DNA of 64,000 nucleotides from Azorinus chamasolen (GCA_963576725.1 OY755246.1:74083467-74147466); one strand, 5' to 3'. Counted from the first letter of the stretch, positions 1-13,680 are shown. A program made the numbers and translations. The notes: generated from the letters alone by a model not told the origin.

Positions 1-2100
1 GACCAACTGTTTGCGTATGACCCTTTCAACTCTAAGTAGCTATTGTGGGTTTTATGTTGTCTTGTAGGTCTTTTTTGTCACCAAAACATGAACCAGTGTA
101 CAACTGTACATGGAATTTGGGGTATTTTACAGATACTGTTTTAAATTAGCAAACAGTGCAGACTCTGATTAGAGGGTTCCTATAGGAGCCTTCTGATCTG
201 GGTTTAAACAGTTTGAAAAGTAGTGAGTACATAAAAACAGGCACATAGTGCTGAAAGAGCACATGGCAGACAAATTCAGAAAGGCTAAGTTCCTTGTGAA
301 TCGTGTGTTAATATAATGTATGTTTTAATAATCAAATAAGTTTTTAATCTGTGATAGATTGGCAATTGTGATAAATGTATGTCTAATTCCCATTCAAAGT
401 AATATAATCTATCTAAACATTTGTATTACCGTGAATAATAGGCCTAAAATAGAGCTCTCCATATGTATGTGGAAAGCTCTCATTTTAGATTTATTCCCGG
501 TTTTTTTTGCATAATTAACAGACTCAGCAGACTCTGATCTGTAAATTTTAATTTACTGTTTTGAGCCTGCTCTGTCTATACATTTTCAAATTATTGTAAC
601 TTTTTCGCTAAATCTATATAGGACCCCGTTGGAAATAAGTTGAAAAACTTTACGGGTTATCCTGTGTATGTATACCATGTCTTTTTTATATAAATAACAA
701 GAAGTCGATAACTGTTACGTCAAATTGTATAACTGTAATTGTATTGATGACATATATATATATACACAAATAAATCTATCTATATTCAGTATACTACATG
801 CAAAGAAACACGAACCATTCCCACATGAATATTAGTTAAAGAAATTTTACTGTATTTATATTCCAGGACTAAATTTTACCCATACACAGTACATGTAACT
901 CATTCCCTCATAGTGCCACCTCTTAAAGCATTTGCTCTATTTATCACAATGGTTTCAAAACTACACAATTCTAAAAATATTCTTGCTCCTTGTCAGTAGA
1001 TTTATGGTATCCGACAGGTTGGGTTAAAAAATAGCTTATGAGGGAATTGGTTAACATGGAATAGTAACAGCAAACCCTGAGCAGACGGCTTCTACTTAGT
1101 TGCAAATGTGTCAAAAGTTGTCCCTATGAGTAAATGTGTTGATTCACGAATATTGATTTATGACATTATGAATAACAATTTGATAAAACCTTCACTGCAT
1201 GAAGTAGCGACACCATGAATAACTGATTTTTACGCTGGCATATGTACACATGGATTTTGGCCTTGGTAGAAACTTTTGTTATTCCATATGCAAGCAGACC
1301 ATACCCTGATCAAATAGCTGCTACAGGAGCCATCTGATCTCAGTCTACAAAGGCGAAGACAGGCTTCTTTACAGAGTAAAGGATTTATTTATATAATGGT
1401 CTGTGAGCACAGGAACATTTTTGGCAGATACTACAGAATGAATTAAAGGTTATTCCATAAGCAAATAATGTAGGTCCTGACCAGAAGGTTTCTACAGGAA
1501 CTGTATGATCTGGGTCTACTCTATTCAACCATTTCCCTCATATAAACATCTTTTCATGCATAACGCAGAATAGACCCAGATCAGACGGTTCCTATAGGAG
1601 ACGTCTGATCAGGGTCTGCTCCGTTTGCTTTTGACATGATATAAATCTGATTCTAGAGTTTTTGTCAAAGCAAACAATTCCCTTGAAAGGTTTACATGGT
1701 TAAAATTGTGCTAATAAATATTCATGTTGTCATTTTAGCATAGAAACTAAAGAAACAGATCTATTAAATTCCATTAGCAAACAGAACAGACTCAGATCAG
1801 ATGGCTCATTAAGGAGCCATCTGATCTAGGTATACAGTGAGTGAAAATGTGTTTATAAGAAGGAATTGGCAATATATTATTCCATAGGCAAATAAAAAAG
1901 ACCATGAACAAAAAGCTTCTACAGGAACTGTCTGATCTGAGTCTACTCTGTTTACCCATTTCTCTCATATCAATGCATGTTCACACATTATGCAAATGGA
2001 GTTGACCGAGATCAGATGGCTCCTATAGAAGACGTCTGACTGATCATGATCTGTTCTGTTTGCTATTGACATGATATAGATCTAATTACATGATTAAAAA
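1..2100. repeat. Cluster of degenerate 60-bp palindromic MITE cores (copy A)
   Basis: At least seven imperfect palindromes occur here, at about 140-210, 1285-1360, 1465-1535, 1565-1630, 1785-1830, 1890-1955 and 1995-2065. Each follows the pattern GCAGACCCTGATCAGA, then CTCCTATAGGAG, then TCTGATCTGGGTCTAC near TGTTTGC. Several are followed by AGGGAA..GGTTAA, the right end of the TTAA-flanked MITE at 7211-7466. These look like decayed, partly overlapping copies of that MITE. The spacing is about 100-250 bp. Confidence 0.7.
311..783 (+). mobile_element. Retroposon-like insertion present only in copy A
   Basis: Copy B runs straight from GTGTGTTA to TTCAGTATAC (about 21228-21240). Copy A has about 470 extra bases between the same flanks. 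The insert ends in an A-rich stretch followed by a short TCTA repeat (AAATAAATCTATCTAT), as in the 3' tail of many non-LTR retroposons. No coding frame is visible. A deletion from B is possible, but the tail structure favours insertion into A. Confidence 0.55.
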
Positions 2101-2555
2101 TATTCATGATGTCATTAATTTTTATATGAATGCTGTAAAAGGCATATACTTTTTTGTATATCCAGTACATGGCTAAAGTAAACACTATCCATGATGTATA
2201 TTGTAATTTCTTTTCCATATAAGTGACACACAGTTTTGATTGAGATGAGAGTCTGGGATATTCAGTGTCTTCATTCGGAATCCATGATGTTACAGATTTA
2301 TGTTGAGTCAATTAGCAAAAGAATGATAAATGTATCTGTTGGGGACAAATCGTGTATACTGGTCAATGATGTCCAGGAAGGTGTCCCTTATCCTCTGAAC
2401 ACAGTAGCTTGAAATTATTCCCTGTTGTCTGCTCCCACACTGCATAGCCGGAATGCCTCAGTTATAGTATTCTGCTCCCATGCATGTCTGTGATATGCCT
2501 GGACCAATGCCTACAGTTCTGGGTCAAGGCAAAGTCTATCCATTTGCTGAAATAG

Positions 2556-4042
2556 AACAAAGAGTGCCAGTGGGCACAATATACGCCCGTCGAGGTCTTG
2601 TTCAACATAAACTGGGGTTAACGTATTTACTTACTCAAATTCTAAGTCCAATTAAATGACATTGACCTTGGATATACGAACCGGGACTTGGCAGGCTACT
2701 GTAGCATGTCTTGATAAACATTGTGTTTAAATTTGAGAAGGATCCACCAAGTGGAATTTGAGTTAGAGATGTTACAGACAGACAAGTAGGTTAACATTTT
2801 TCCTAAACGCAAATTCTAAGTCCAATTGTGCGACCTTGACCTTGGATAAATGAACCGGGACTTGGCAGGCTACTGTAGTATGTCTAGAAAAATATTGTGG
2901 TTAAATTTGGGAAGGCTCCACCAAGCAGAACTTGAGTTAGAGATGTTACAGACAGACAAGTAGGTTAACATTTTTCCTAAACGCAAATTCTAAGTCCAAT
3001 TGTGCGACCTTGGCCTTGGATAAATGAACCGGGACTTGGCAGGCTACTGTAGCATGTCTAGATAAACATTGTGGTTAAATTTGGGAAGGATCCACCAAGC
3101 GGAACTTGAGTTAGAGATGTTACAGACAGACGGGTAGGTCATTTTTGCTAAACGCAAATACTAAGTCCAATTGTGCGACCTTGACCTTGGATAAACGAAC
3201 CGGGACTTGGCAGGCTACTGTAGCATGTCTAGATAAACATTGTGGTTAAATTTGGGAAGGATCCACCATGCGGAACTTGAATTAGAGATGTTACAGACAG
3301 ACGAGTGGGTCAACATTTTTGCTAAACGCATATTCTAAGTCAAATTGTGTGACCTTGACCTTGGATAAACGAACCGGGACTTGACAGGCTACTGTAGCAT
3401 GTCTAGATAAACATTGTGTTTAAATTTGGGAAGGCTCCGCCAAGCGGAACTTGAGTTAGAGATGTTACAGACAGGCGGATAGGTCAACATTTTTGCTAAA
3501 CGCAAATTCTAAGTCCAATTGTGCGATCTTGACCTTGGAGAAACGAACCGGGACTTGGCAGGCTACTGTAGCATGTCTAGATAAACATTGTGGTTAAATT
3601 TGGGAAGGATCCACCAAGCGGAACTTGAGTTAGAGATGTTACAGACAGACGGGTAGGTCAACATTTTTGCTAAACGCAAATTCTAAGTCCAATTGTGCGA
3701 CCTTGACCTTGGATAACCGAACCGGGACTTGGCAGGCTACTGTAGCATGTCTAGATAAACATTGTGGTTAAATTTGGGAAGGATCCACCATGCGGAACTT
3801 GAGTTAGAGATGTTAGACAGACGGGTGGGTCAACCTTTTTGCTAAACGCAAATTCTAAGTCAAATTGTGTGACCTTGACCTTGGATAAACGAACCGGGAC
3901 TTTGCAGGCTACTGTAGCATGTCTAGATAAACATTGTGGTTAAATTTGGGAAGGATCCACCAAGGGGAACTTGAGCTAGAGATGTTACAGACGGACAGCG
4001 CCATTCCATAATACGTCCCGGTTTTTTTTCAAACGGGCGTAT
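2556..4042 (+). mobile_element. Array element, family 1 (head ATACGCCCG, tail CGGGCGTAT)
   Basis: The left end is AACAAAGAG at 2556-2564. A head hairpin follows, GTGCC (2564-2568) pairing with GGCAC (2573-2577), then ATACGCCCG at 2581-2589. The body is about eight tandem monomers of roughly 172 bp; each includes CTAAGTCCAATTGTGCGACC, GAACCGGGACTTGGCAGGC and a GACAGACGG-type motif. The tail is a hairpin of ATACGtCCCG (4011-4020) with CGGGCGTAT (4034-4042), abutting an A run. No protein is encoded. The structure resembles a non-autonomous Helitron/Helentron-like element with a satellite core. Copy B has a different family at the same site. Confidence 0.8.
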
Positions 4043-4779
4043 AAAAAAGACATGCAGTGATTATGTCCCTAAAATCAGCTACTGACTATTTATATTTAAC
4101 CCTTCCTTTGTTCAATATCCATGTAAAACTAATGATATCATAAATAGTTATTAGCTGATATTTTGTAATGGCTTTTGCAAATTAGTTTTTCGGGTATTGG
4201 TAGAAACTATAGTCAAATCTATTATAATTTCATAAGCAAACAGCAGACCATGACCAGTTGACTCCTATAGGAGCCATATCTGACTGGTCTACTCTGTTGG
4301 CAAATGTGTGAAAAAAGCACTTATAGGAAGGACAGGATTAACACTATTGGCAAACTTTCCAGTACAACAGTTTGGATACAGATACAGATGCAGCATAGAG
4401 TAACTAAACAACATATTTGGATCAAAACTGTTAATTGCTCAAACATGGTTGATTGGAAAGTAACTGTATAAAATGATTTTTATCATTCTTTGAACATTCT
4501 TCTCAGTTGCTTTTTCAAATACCAGTACACATTGCATAAAAATTATTGATGAAAAGGGAGTTATCATCTGCTGACTGCACACTATGTGTACAGTAACAAC
4601 CCTCTGAATGCACCATATCTGCGTTGTTTTGTCACCAAATTACATAGTTTAGGTTTGTTGATGCATTACTGCAATTACATGTGTATAAAATAGACAACTA
4701 CAATATGATTTACAGACAACTGCAATTTCATATTATTTGACAGAGACACAACACTGTTGCATATTTTGCACACACACAA

Positions 4780-5068
4780 AACAAGAGTGTTCGGAGGAAC
4801 ACATGTGTCACCTGCTCGCAGCTGACACAAAAACTTATTGTTAATATGAAAAAGGGGAATAACTCAAAAAATGTTGATGATAGAGTTGTGGCCCTTGGGC
4901 ATGACACTTCCTCTTATCATGCTTGTTCCATGTGTGAAATTTGAAAGCCCTATAATTATTAGTTTAGAAATGACAGCCAAAAAAAGAAAGTGTTACGGAC
5001 AGACGGACAGAAAGACAGACGACGGAAAAGTGATCCCTATGTGACACACTGTCTCTCGGCAGGTGACA
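4780..5068 (+). mobile_element. Short array-type element, family 3 (copy A)
   Basis: AACAAGAG at 4780-4787; head hairpin GTGTTC (4787-4792) with GAACAC (4797-4802); head segment TGTCACCTGC (4806-4815). A single core of about 180 bp follows, with a GACAGACGG microsatellite at 4996-5026. The tail GCAGGTGACA (5059-5068) is the exact reverse complement of the head segment. An A run follows. It is also present in copy B, so it is older than the duplication. Confidence 0.75.
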
Positions 5069-6430
5069 AAAAAAAGAAAAAGTGTAATTATTATAAGTTC
5101 TGGTGAAGCTTTTGTACAGTTTTAATCATTTCCCTGTTGTATATATTCATGTAAGAAATAATGACATCATGAATATCAATTCTTTATAATGGCATATGAA
5201 CACATGGAATTTAAGCTTAGTCAGAAGCTTTAGAATCAGATCTATATTACACCATAAGCAAACAAAGCAGATCCTGATCAGACAGCTTCTAGGAGCTGGC
5301 TGATCTGGGTCTACTCTGTTTGCAGATGCGAGAAAACACGTTTATATATGAGGGAAAGGGTTAAAAGTATAAAATATAAAATAAGTATTTATTCTTAATC
5401 TTACATTATTGTTTATCTGTAATCTATTTATAAGCATACTATTCTTATCTTAGCTTGTTAAAAGTCATTATTTCAACATTTGCCTTGTGGACTTGAAACA
5501 TATCGACTGAGTAACATTAGTCATCACTGTGTAGTGTGTACCCCTCTGTTGTCTCGAAACAAAAAGTCGTACCTTTTGTCAAATTACGCGCGATTCACAG
5601 TTGTACTACGCAACAGTATTCAAATGCAGTCCAAGTGAAATAATTAAAAGCAAAGTGAAACGGTAATTAAAATTTAAACGATTCTTACCTGGTTTATTGA
5701 TCAGCCATATTTGAAAACACAGTCCGAGATCATGTGATACGTTGCAAAATTCCCCGTGACATCACAGTCTCTAAATTTTGGTCTCCCTAAATAGCATCGA
5801 GAAGTGACGAGAAGCGTCCAGAAGAAGAAAAATGTATTTTATTGTCAAAATAAATGAAAAAAAAATAATTCAATGTGTTTATGTGTCTTATTTTGATTGA
5901 ATAAATGTAAAAGTAATCATTTCCATGCATTTATTGACCTACTATTCCAAAATTTCGACAGCGTCGAGAAAATTGGTTGCCTGTCATTAAGCGTCGAGAA
6001 CAAATACATTTATTACCAAAAATAAATGAACAAGCAATAATTTAATGTGCTTATTATCTTAATTTGATTGAATAAATGCAAGATTACTCATTTCTATACA
6101 TGTATTGCCAAACTCTATAGGTATAAAATTACTATCAACCATGTACGCGTGCAAATGTCAAGTACAGGATCTGATTCTGGCATCTGACTAAGGGAAACCC
6201 CCATCGATGATTTCATAAAAATATATTCCAATTCAAACACTTGGTTTATTATCTGATATGCACATATTAGTAATATATGACACAATTACATAACCACCGA
6301 ATTTAGTTTAGTTTCTGTCCAAATTAGACCTCCACTTTTACTAAACTAGCTATTTGAAAATTTATCATTTTGTACTCGTATGACATTAGCTAGTAAACTA
6401 ATAAATGATTTCTTTTTTTCTGTGCAACAA
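5069..6430. other. No gene seen; one MITE and unclassified AT-rich DNA
   Basis: 5110-5365 holds a palindromic MITE of the TTAA family (core near 5260-5320, right end AGGGAAAGGGTTAA). From 5366 to 6430 I see only AT-rich sequence, with two imperfect direct repeats around GCGTCGAGAA (5770-5990) and AATAAATG motifs. The region is shared with copy B (about 28560-29860). Confidence 0.5.
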
Positions 6431-6439
6431 TTGCTCAAT

Positions 6440-6702
6440 ATAAAATCGTTTTTACTCAAGGAAAAACTGTTTGTTCACAGCTTTAGGTTTTGGAACAAAC
6501 TGCCCGGACCTATGGTTGATGCAGGCAGCCTGGACGGCTTTTAGACTCAGCTGCTGTCTAGCTCTTCCTCCTACTGAGTACAGACGATGTTTTTATGAAT
6601 TTTTATCTGGAACCTGTAAATAGAATGCTCATCCTTTAAACGCTGCGCAAAGTGCGATAATACTTTAGTGGTTCTGCACTCGTATGGAAGAAGCAGAAGA
6701 AG
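6440..6702 (+). pseudogene. 3' end of a 5'-truncated non-LTR retrotransposon (copy A)
   Basis: A plus-strand frame reads KSFLLKEKLFVHS, then FWNKLPGPMVDAGSLDGF, then a TAG, then TQLLSSSSSY and TGA at 6575-6577. The W-N-LP-..V.A-SLD.F pattern is the usual C-terminal end of reverse transcriptases of RTE/Jockey/CR1-type LINEs. A short 3' UTR follows and ends in a GAA-rich tail at about 6686-6702. Upstream domains are missing. The TAG replaces the Lys seen in copy B, so copy A has one additional lesion. Confidence 0.6.
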
Positions 6703-7210
6703 GAATTTGTATTAGCTTGTAAGCTTGTTGTTTGCACTTTGAGTAATTAATTGTTTGCTAATTATGCTAAACGCACACACCTGACTTACATGTCAGGGAT
6801 TTTCACTAATAATATCAGCGCTATTTATATTGATAGCAGTGTTCGAGTGGACTAGTTAAGGCGTTGGGAATTAGTGATCAAGTTTACCCTTTGTATGACC
6901 TGGCGTGGGTTCGAAATTCAACTATTAACCCCCCCCCCCAAAAAAAAAAATAATAAAAAAAATAAATAAAAAAAAATAATAAAAAAAATTAATTTTTTTT
7001 AAAAAATATATCTTTTTTTCTCGTATTTGTATAATTCTATTGGTGATTTTTCCGTTATTCCATCAACATATCTACAGAAAATTGAAATACTAGGCAGTGG
7101 TGCTTGATGGGCATCGTCTTCGTTCTATATATTTATAGCGCATGTACTATTTGATATGCACATTACATGAAACCTATTTAAAATTTAAACCTACTTTCGT
7201 TATCGTCAAT

Positions 7211-7466
7211 TTAACCCTCTCCCTGTTCTGTATTTAGGCCAATTCTCAGTACCTACTGAATATTCAATTACAAAATACATGTAGTTATAAAGAATTCTTG
7301 AAAGTGGAACATTGTAGACATTTTAGAAAGTAAAGAAACATATCTATCAAATTCTATTAGCAAACAGAGTAGACCCTGATCAGATGGCTCCTGTAGGAGC
7401 CGTCTGATCTGGGTCTACTCTGTTTGCAAATGCGTGAAAACACGTTTATATGAGGGAAAGGGTTAA
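7211..7466. mobile_element. piggyBac-like palindromic MITE with TTAA duplication
   Basis: It is bounded by TTAA at 7211-7214 and 7463-7466. The ends are CCCTCTCCCT and AGGGAAAGGG, giving terminal inverted repeats starting CCCT. The centre has a near-perfect palindrome of about 60 bp (7370-7430). Copy B has a single TTAA at 30632-30635 at the same place, so this is a true insertion after the duplication. A TTAA target and CCCT ends are typical of piggyBac-type elements. It has no coding capacity. Confidence 0.88.
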
Positions 7467-8014
7467 CACGAAAACTTATGTTTGAAACTTTTTAAGATCA
7501 GTTTCTTTCAAATGGATAGACACTCTATCTAAAACATCAAAGGGTCATTTTTTTATCTCACGTCTTCCAGGGAATTTAATGAAGTTTGCGTCTCAAATAA
7601 TCGTATGGCCAATTCCTATGGATTTGTAGTACCCTATCGATTAGTGCATTGAGTTATCACATGAACTAGATTTTGTCAATAGTCTCTATGGAAATAGTGC
7701 GTTAATATGGAAAACACCATTACGTCAGCAATTTTCTTCTATTGCGCAGTATAATCATAAATTTCAAAATAATCATTATTATGAATTTTATCGGAACGAA
7801 TTTTATCGGAACGAATTTTGTCCCGCAAAAAATCCCGCAACTTGAATTTTCTTGCCCGGAATGCTATTTTGATACTGACCCAATAGGAATTAGGTCAAAA
7901 TCGTCGCAGCCGAATCGATCGATTTAGCAAGTAAAATTTACACGTTTGATTATTTGTTTCTGAAATTTTATTATTTCAAGATCAATAAATGTTTTAAAAT
8001 ATTACTATACAACT
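7467..8014. other. No gene seen
   Basis: Unclassified sequence shared with copy B (about 30640-31188). A 14-base direct repeat (GAACGAATTTTATC-like) occurs near 7795-7820. I see no coding frame of note. Confidence 0.5.
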
Positions 8015-8120
8015 AACAAGAGGGCCATGAGGCCCTGAAGCGCTCACCTGAGATAACTCCAGGGGGGGGGGGGGGGGGGTCATTAATGGTCTAAGCCTTA
8101 TGGTTTCAGAGAAAAGTAAT

Positions 8121-8384
8121 AATAATCTTTATTTCCTCCAATATAGGAGAGCCATATACATGCAAGCAAACTGACAACATACAAACATACAATCAATTGC
8201 AGATACGGACACTTACAACCAACCATAACTAGGCATATATACTACAGTTATGACAATACAACGACACCATATATTTATACAACACAACACAATGCATTAA
8301 AGAAGATCAGAATAAATGCAAAAAGGCGTCGAACAGGCTCAGCTTATATACATTGGAATAGCAGAGAGGATCGAATGAGCAATG

Positions 8385-8431
<47 letters not shown>

Positions 8432-9003
8432 TTTCCCGCTCTATGTACATCTCTATCGAAACGAAATATAGATTTGTATAATCGAACGGAAGTTCTACAA
8501 AGGTATAATATACCATTACATGTTTCATTATATCTCTACCGAAACGAATTTTAGAGACGTGCAGAACATGCTTAACAAAATGGCAGTTGAATAGGCCTAA
8601 AGTTACACGCGTCAATATATCTCTGACGAAACGAAATTTAGAGACATACTAACCGTGCTTGACGAAATAAAAAGCGTTTATGCATTAAGGCAAAACAATT
8701 GTAGACAATATCTATATTTATAATACATGTACTAAATACAGTATAACCACGATAATTCGAAGACTCAGCCAAATGCCTGCACTGCTCTCCATGACATGAG
8801 GCAGCTTACTATAGGTCTGGAGGTATACAGAAGAACTGTCAACTACCTGCCTAAACATTTCCCAAATGTTCCTCATTAAAAATTCGATTTACGGAGGTAT
8901 TATTGCACAACATTCTGACAGTTGACATACAGCGTACATTATACATGCAGCATACCAATAGCGGTATATCACACGTACAACAACACGACCCTGATGTATT
9001 ATC
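8121..9003 (-). other. LINE 3' UTR with GA microsatellite and motif triplet
   Basis: A GA repeat spans about 8388-8429. A motif close to ATCTCTACCGAAACGAAATT recurs three times (about 8450, 8530, 8620), each spaced 80-90 bp. The RNA end is AATAAAGATT followed by ATT units. Confidence 0.6.
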
Positions 9004-12000
9004 CTACCCATTTTCATAGGGGCTACTCAATACATTTAAACAAAATGAGCCAACAATTTTATGGCAAACTGAGATTAAATCAGGTTGCAGAAAGTGGCGT
9101 AGTCCAGATAACAAGTGCACAATTTGCAGACGAGGAGCATATGAAATTATTTCCAGATATACTTCCTTACCGAATACATGATAAATATTCGTCCACAATC
9201 TGCTTCTTGCACTTAACGTACATTCACAGTAAAAAACTATATGTAGAGCGCATTCATCTGTTAATTTATCACACCGTTTACATCTAGATACGTACGGCCT
9301 GACAAAGAGTAGATGCATGAGCTTCACCGCCGCTCGTGAAAAGTGCAAGAGGGTACGATTAGGTTTACTCAGGAGCCAAAATTGACAAGGACGAATCTCA
9401 GAAAAGGACTGGATTATATGATATTCTGACAGTGTACTGTCCGATAAGACACGAGACTGAACGGATGCCATATGCTTAAGTTTTATGTTATTATGAACTA
9501 TCGTCTTCCAAGTAAATTTGGAGGGAAAACAACCCGTCCTGTAATACCTTTCAAGGATTTCAGCTAGACCATATTTGCCACATATTCTATGTAAATCAGG
9601 TATAAAACCCTTGACCTTACTGCAAAAATTAAAATAATAACAAAGTCTGTAGCTAAATAATTTCTTAACAGCACTACAATTGTCCAGTCTGCATAATTGA
9701 CCCAAAAATATCAATTTCCTTTTATCAATCTCAGCCTCAATTGGTAGCATACCCATAGTACTTAAAACGAGATCTGATCTGGCACTTTTAGGTAGGCCCT
9801 GTATAAATTTCAAACAGAATCTATGTGCAATTTCAAGGGTTGAAATGTCATCCTTATTCAGGTCAGACCACAGTTCACACCCATACAAGGCTTTTGGGAG
9901 TACAATAGTTTCATATAAGTGTTTTGCTGAAATGGGGTGAATGCCATTATCACATATGCCATAATTAACTATACTATAAAAAGTTTTCCTTAACTTACTG
10001 GAACAGTCTTGTACTGTTTGTGTCAAGTCTCCATTCTTATTAAATAAAATGCCTAAGTGAGTATATGATCCACTCTCGGCAACCTTGTCATATCCTAAAT
10101 TCCAGTTCCTATCGCAATTCGCTCTGCCAGAGAGCTTTTCATTTGTTACTATAACTGCTGATTTACTTGCGTTGTATGTGTATCTAAATGTACATCCATA
10201 TTCATAACATACATCCATTAACCTTTGTAACCCAGCTTTTGACAAAGATAGTAAAACCATATCATCCGCTGACGAGGGACACGTACAATTAAGATCATAC
10301 ACAGTTAAACCATATTTACTACATACTAATTTATTCATCAAATCGTTTATAAAAAGAAGATATAATTGCGGACTGATAACCCCTCCCTGTCTGGTACCCT
10401 GTAGAATCGGGAACCAGTCAGAAATATGTCCATTGCTTCTCACTCTACTCTGCATATCCCTGTACAGATTATAAATAGCTTTATACAGGGGAATGTCAAT
10501 ATTCGTGTTATATAGTTTTACCATGAGCGCTTCATGCCACACTCTGTCAAAAGCTTGACGAACGTCTAAGAAACAAGTATACAATTTACTCCCATTTTCG
10601 CTCACATAATCACAAGCTTCTCTGAAAAGAAATGATGTCATAAGACAGCCCATGCCCTCTCTAAACCCGCCCTGGAGATCGTTTACTACGCTATTGCAGG
10701 ATTTCATGCGAGACAGTATAACGGACTCGTAGAGCTTCAACACAACAGATGAAAGAGTGATTGCTCTATAATTGTTTGGATCATTATGAGACTTCTTCCC
10801 ACCTTTATGTAATACAATAATATCCCCTTTCTTCATGTCTACAGGACAGTAAGAAAATTTTAACATTGCACTAAAAAGTTTTGCACAGCTTCTATACATA
10901 AGGTCACCACCGAATTTAAAATTTTCGTAAAAACATCCGTCTGGCCCACAGGCTTTGTTTCTCTTAGCCTTAGTGCATGCATTTCTCACCTCATCTATCG
11001 AAACTGTAGTTTCACTTTCGCTAAAAGTCAATGTCGAAACATAATCATTAATACTATTTATCTCTTCATTTATTTCAGTTTTATAAGAATCGTCAAAATT
11101 TACATTTATAGTAGGTGTATATAATTCCCTGAAATACTGAGCCCATTTATCATTAATCGATATCGGATCTCTATATACAATATCATTAAATACCAACTCA
11201 TTGCCTACAGTAGAACGTGATTTAGGCTGACGGCGTTTTAAAAACTTCCAGAATAACTTTGAATCTATGTCAGCATATCTGTCTATTTCTTCATGCAACT
11301 TTGATATATAATGCAATACCTTTCTACGGTGAATCTTTCTCAACGCGCGTTTGGCATCTTTATATTCTGCGTAAGTCACGTGCTCTTTGCCACGTGGTTT
11401 ACCACTAAGGATCCACTGGCGGCGCTTGGCTTTTGACTCCTTACTAGCAGACTTCAATTCAACGTCCCAATATGGTTTTAAAAAGTGTCTAAACTTTGAC
11501 CTCGGAAAACAGGTTCTGTTGCCAGAATTAACCAGAGACACAATAGAATCGTAAAGATGACTAATATGAGAGGTGTCCACAATGTCCTTACTCAGTTCAG
11601 AGGCAAAACTATCAATATCAAGCAAAAATAATTGATATTTATCAATATGCTCCTGTGTTACCCTTTGCCAATTTATATACAATGATTCATCATTGCCCGA
11701 TGGTGCAAAATTAGCATCAGGTATTCTTACTGTACATACTATTGGACGGTGGCTAGATACATTTAATGCACTATCATCAGGTATACTGCAGCTCACAACT
11801 AAATCAATTTTCTCATGGGGTAATAGTACATGATCAATGACGGAGCCGACGTTGCCATTATAGCTAAAATTAGTGCTCACACTACCAAGCAGGGTGGCGT
11901 TAAGAGATATTATATTATTTCTATCCAACATTTCAGAAAAATGTAAGTTACGTTTGGTCTTTGTATTGACCGTTGCATTAATGTCACCCATAATACACAC

Positions 12001-12257
12001 AAGCCCTTTCTGGCTGAAGCTAAAGAACAAGTTCTCTATTCTGTCAACGTAACCTTTGAAAACATCTATACCATGGTTAACGCACGGTAAGTAAATTTGA
12101 AATATATACACAATATTTTCAGGGTTAAATTGAATCTGAATTCCAATAATTCTATCATCATCCAGGTCAAGTGGAGTGATTATATCATTCAACGTGCGTT
12201 TCCATAACATGCACACTCCGCCTTTACCAACTCTCCTGTTACTAGGTAATGATAAGT
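9004..12257 (-). CDS. LINE ORF2, second segment (endonuclease remainder and reverse transcriptase)
   Basis: It continues the endonuclease: MGDINA, IDHVLLP and SSHRPIV are the expected catalytic motifs. Reverse transcriptase motifs follow in order: KACGPDG, NYRAITLSS, CFLDVRQAFDRV (about residue 625 of the joined protein), LQGTRQGGVISP and SADDMVLL (about residue 728), which carries the catalytic Asp pair. Near the C-terminus CKRCDKLTDECALHIVFYC is a Cys/His cluster common in this LINE group. No internal stops or frameshifts are seen, so the copy is young apart from the 5' truncation and the insertion. The frame to the right of 12257 (MAPCRAAG...) belongs to the inserted element. Full length would be 1146 residues. 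It reverse-transcribes LINE RNA at a nicked target. Confidence 0.9.
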
Positions 12258-12659
12258 TATTGGGAGATTTGAGGACCCCAGCTGCCCGGCAAGGGGCCAC
12301 GAGTGAATGCTATTCCAAATATGTGATGCTCTTCAGACTTTGTACTAACATATTCTTCAAGGCAGTCTGCCATGCCTGCCTGATATGACAATAACTCTGC
12401 ATTCACCCATGCTACCTTGCCGCATAACATCCAGCGACCTAACAACAACTGACAACAATCTTCTATCATAACATTGGTTTATTTACGCATTATGTACAAC
12501 TAAGGTTCAGGTTTGGCTCTGTTGGGCATGGTTCCCGATCCCACCGTGCTTGCCCAATTGGCTAGCAGGTACACCGGACAAGTTGTCGTGTAAGGGCGAC
12601 CTTTGACAGCCATCCGAAGTGGTATCCCAAATTTATAATTATTAGGCCCAATAGCCACA

Positions 12660-12890
12660 AAATACGCCCCAATAGGCTTCAACATATGCCCCAATAGGCT
12701 TCAAAGTATGCCCCAATAGGCTACAAAATATGCCCCAATAGGCTTCAAAGTATGCCCCAATAGGCTACAAAATATGCCCCAATAGGCTTCAAAGTATGCC
12801 CCAATAGGCTACAAAATATGCCCCAATAGGCTTCAAAGTATGCCCCAATAGGCTACAAATATGCCCCAAAAGGCTTGAATTGAAAATATG
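12660..12890. repeat. Minisatellite in dimer unit 1
   Basis: Units of about 21 bp built on TATGCCCCAATAGGCT alternate CTTCAAAG and CTACAAAA, giving a higher-order period of about 42 bp. The block is repeated base for base at 14110-14340. Confidence 0.9.
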
Positions 12891-13134
12891 CCCCAGAAGG
12901 CTCCAGACTGAATAAATCACATGCAAATTTGACATAAGCTTGTTATATAGAGCTGCAACCCCGAGAACGGATGTATCGCCAATTCAACTACGGCAGATCC
13001 TGGGAGATCAGTAATCCAGCCATCATCTACAATGGCGACACCCCGGGCCTCTATCAGAATTGCAGTCCTTTTAAAATTATAGTTTGATATAAATATTATT
13101 AAATATGTACTTAAATTGTACACATAAATGTTTT

Positions 13135-13481
13135 GTTCGGATTTCGCTGTCGGCCAATCACCCTTACAATAGACTTCCAGGAACCGCGCCGTTACTGTAA
13201 TAGATGTAGGTGGTCCCCTATGGTAGTAGCAACACTGTATGCCAAAGTGACTGAAACAAAATAAGAACAAACAGCAGACGACTGTATCTTACAGAATACA
13301 ATGGGACAATAGGGAACATACAACAGTAAAATGAATTAACATACATGTATAATGATATAACATAATAAGCTTCATAAGAAGGTGACGGGCATGCTGCCGG
13401 TCACGTATATGCCAATCTGAAAATTACAAGGCATTTCACCGCATAAAACAATAAATAAAAGGGGGCATGTGGTGGGTGGGA
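13135..13481. other. Unit 1 specific interior of the dimer
   Basis: About 350 bp between the shared segments, not similar to the unit 2 interior. I recognise no gene. It contains a GGTCACG-type imperfect repeat and no long frame. Confidence 0.5.
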
Positions 13482-13680
13482 TTTAAGTCGTCTACAGTGT
13501 GAATTTATGACACATCATCCCACTCACCATGATTAGTTGCAAATCAGAAGACAAAGGAACAAAGGAACTTGGGCGGTCTTTGACTATGTCGCTTCTATCA
13601 ATGACAAATCGGTGTGCAGTATGCCGCTTCTATCACATACAAATTACAAAAATATGAAGAGCTCAAACTCCAATAACAAA

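Noticed and set aside
8922..9287. 121-codon plus-strand frame
   Set aside because: Antisense to the end and 3' UTR of LINE ORF2; no independent support.
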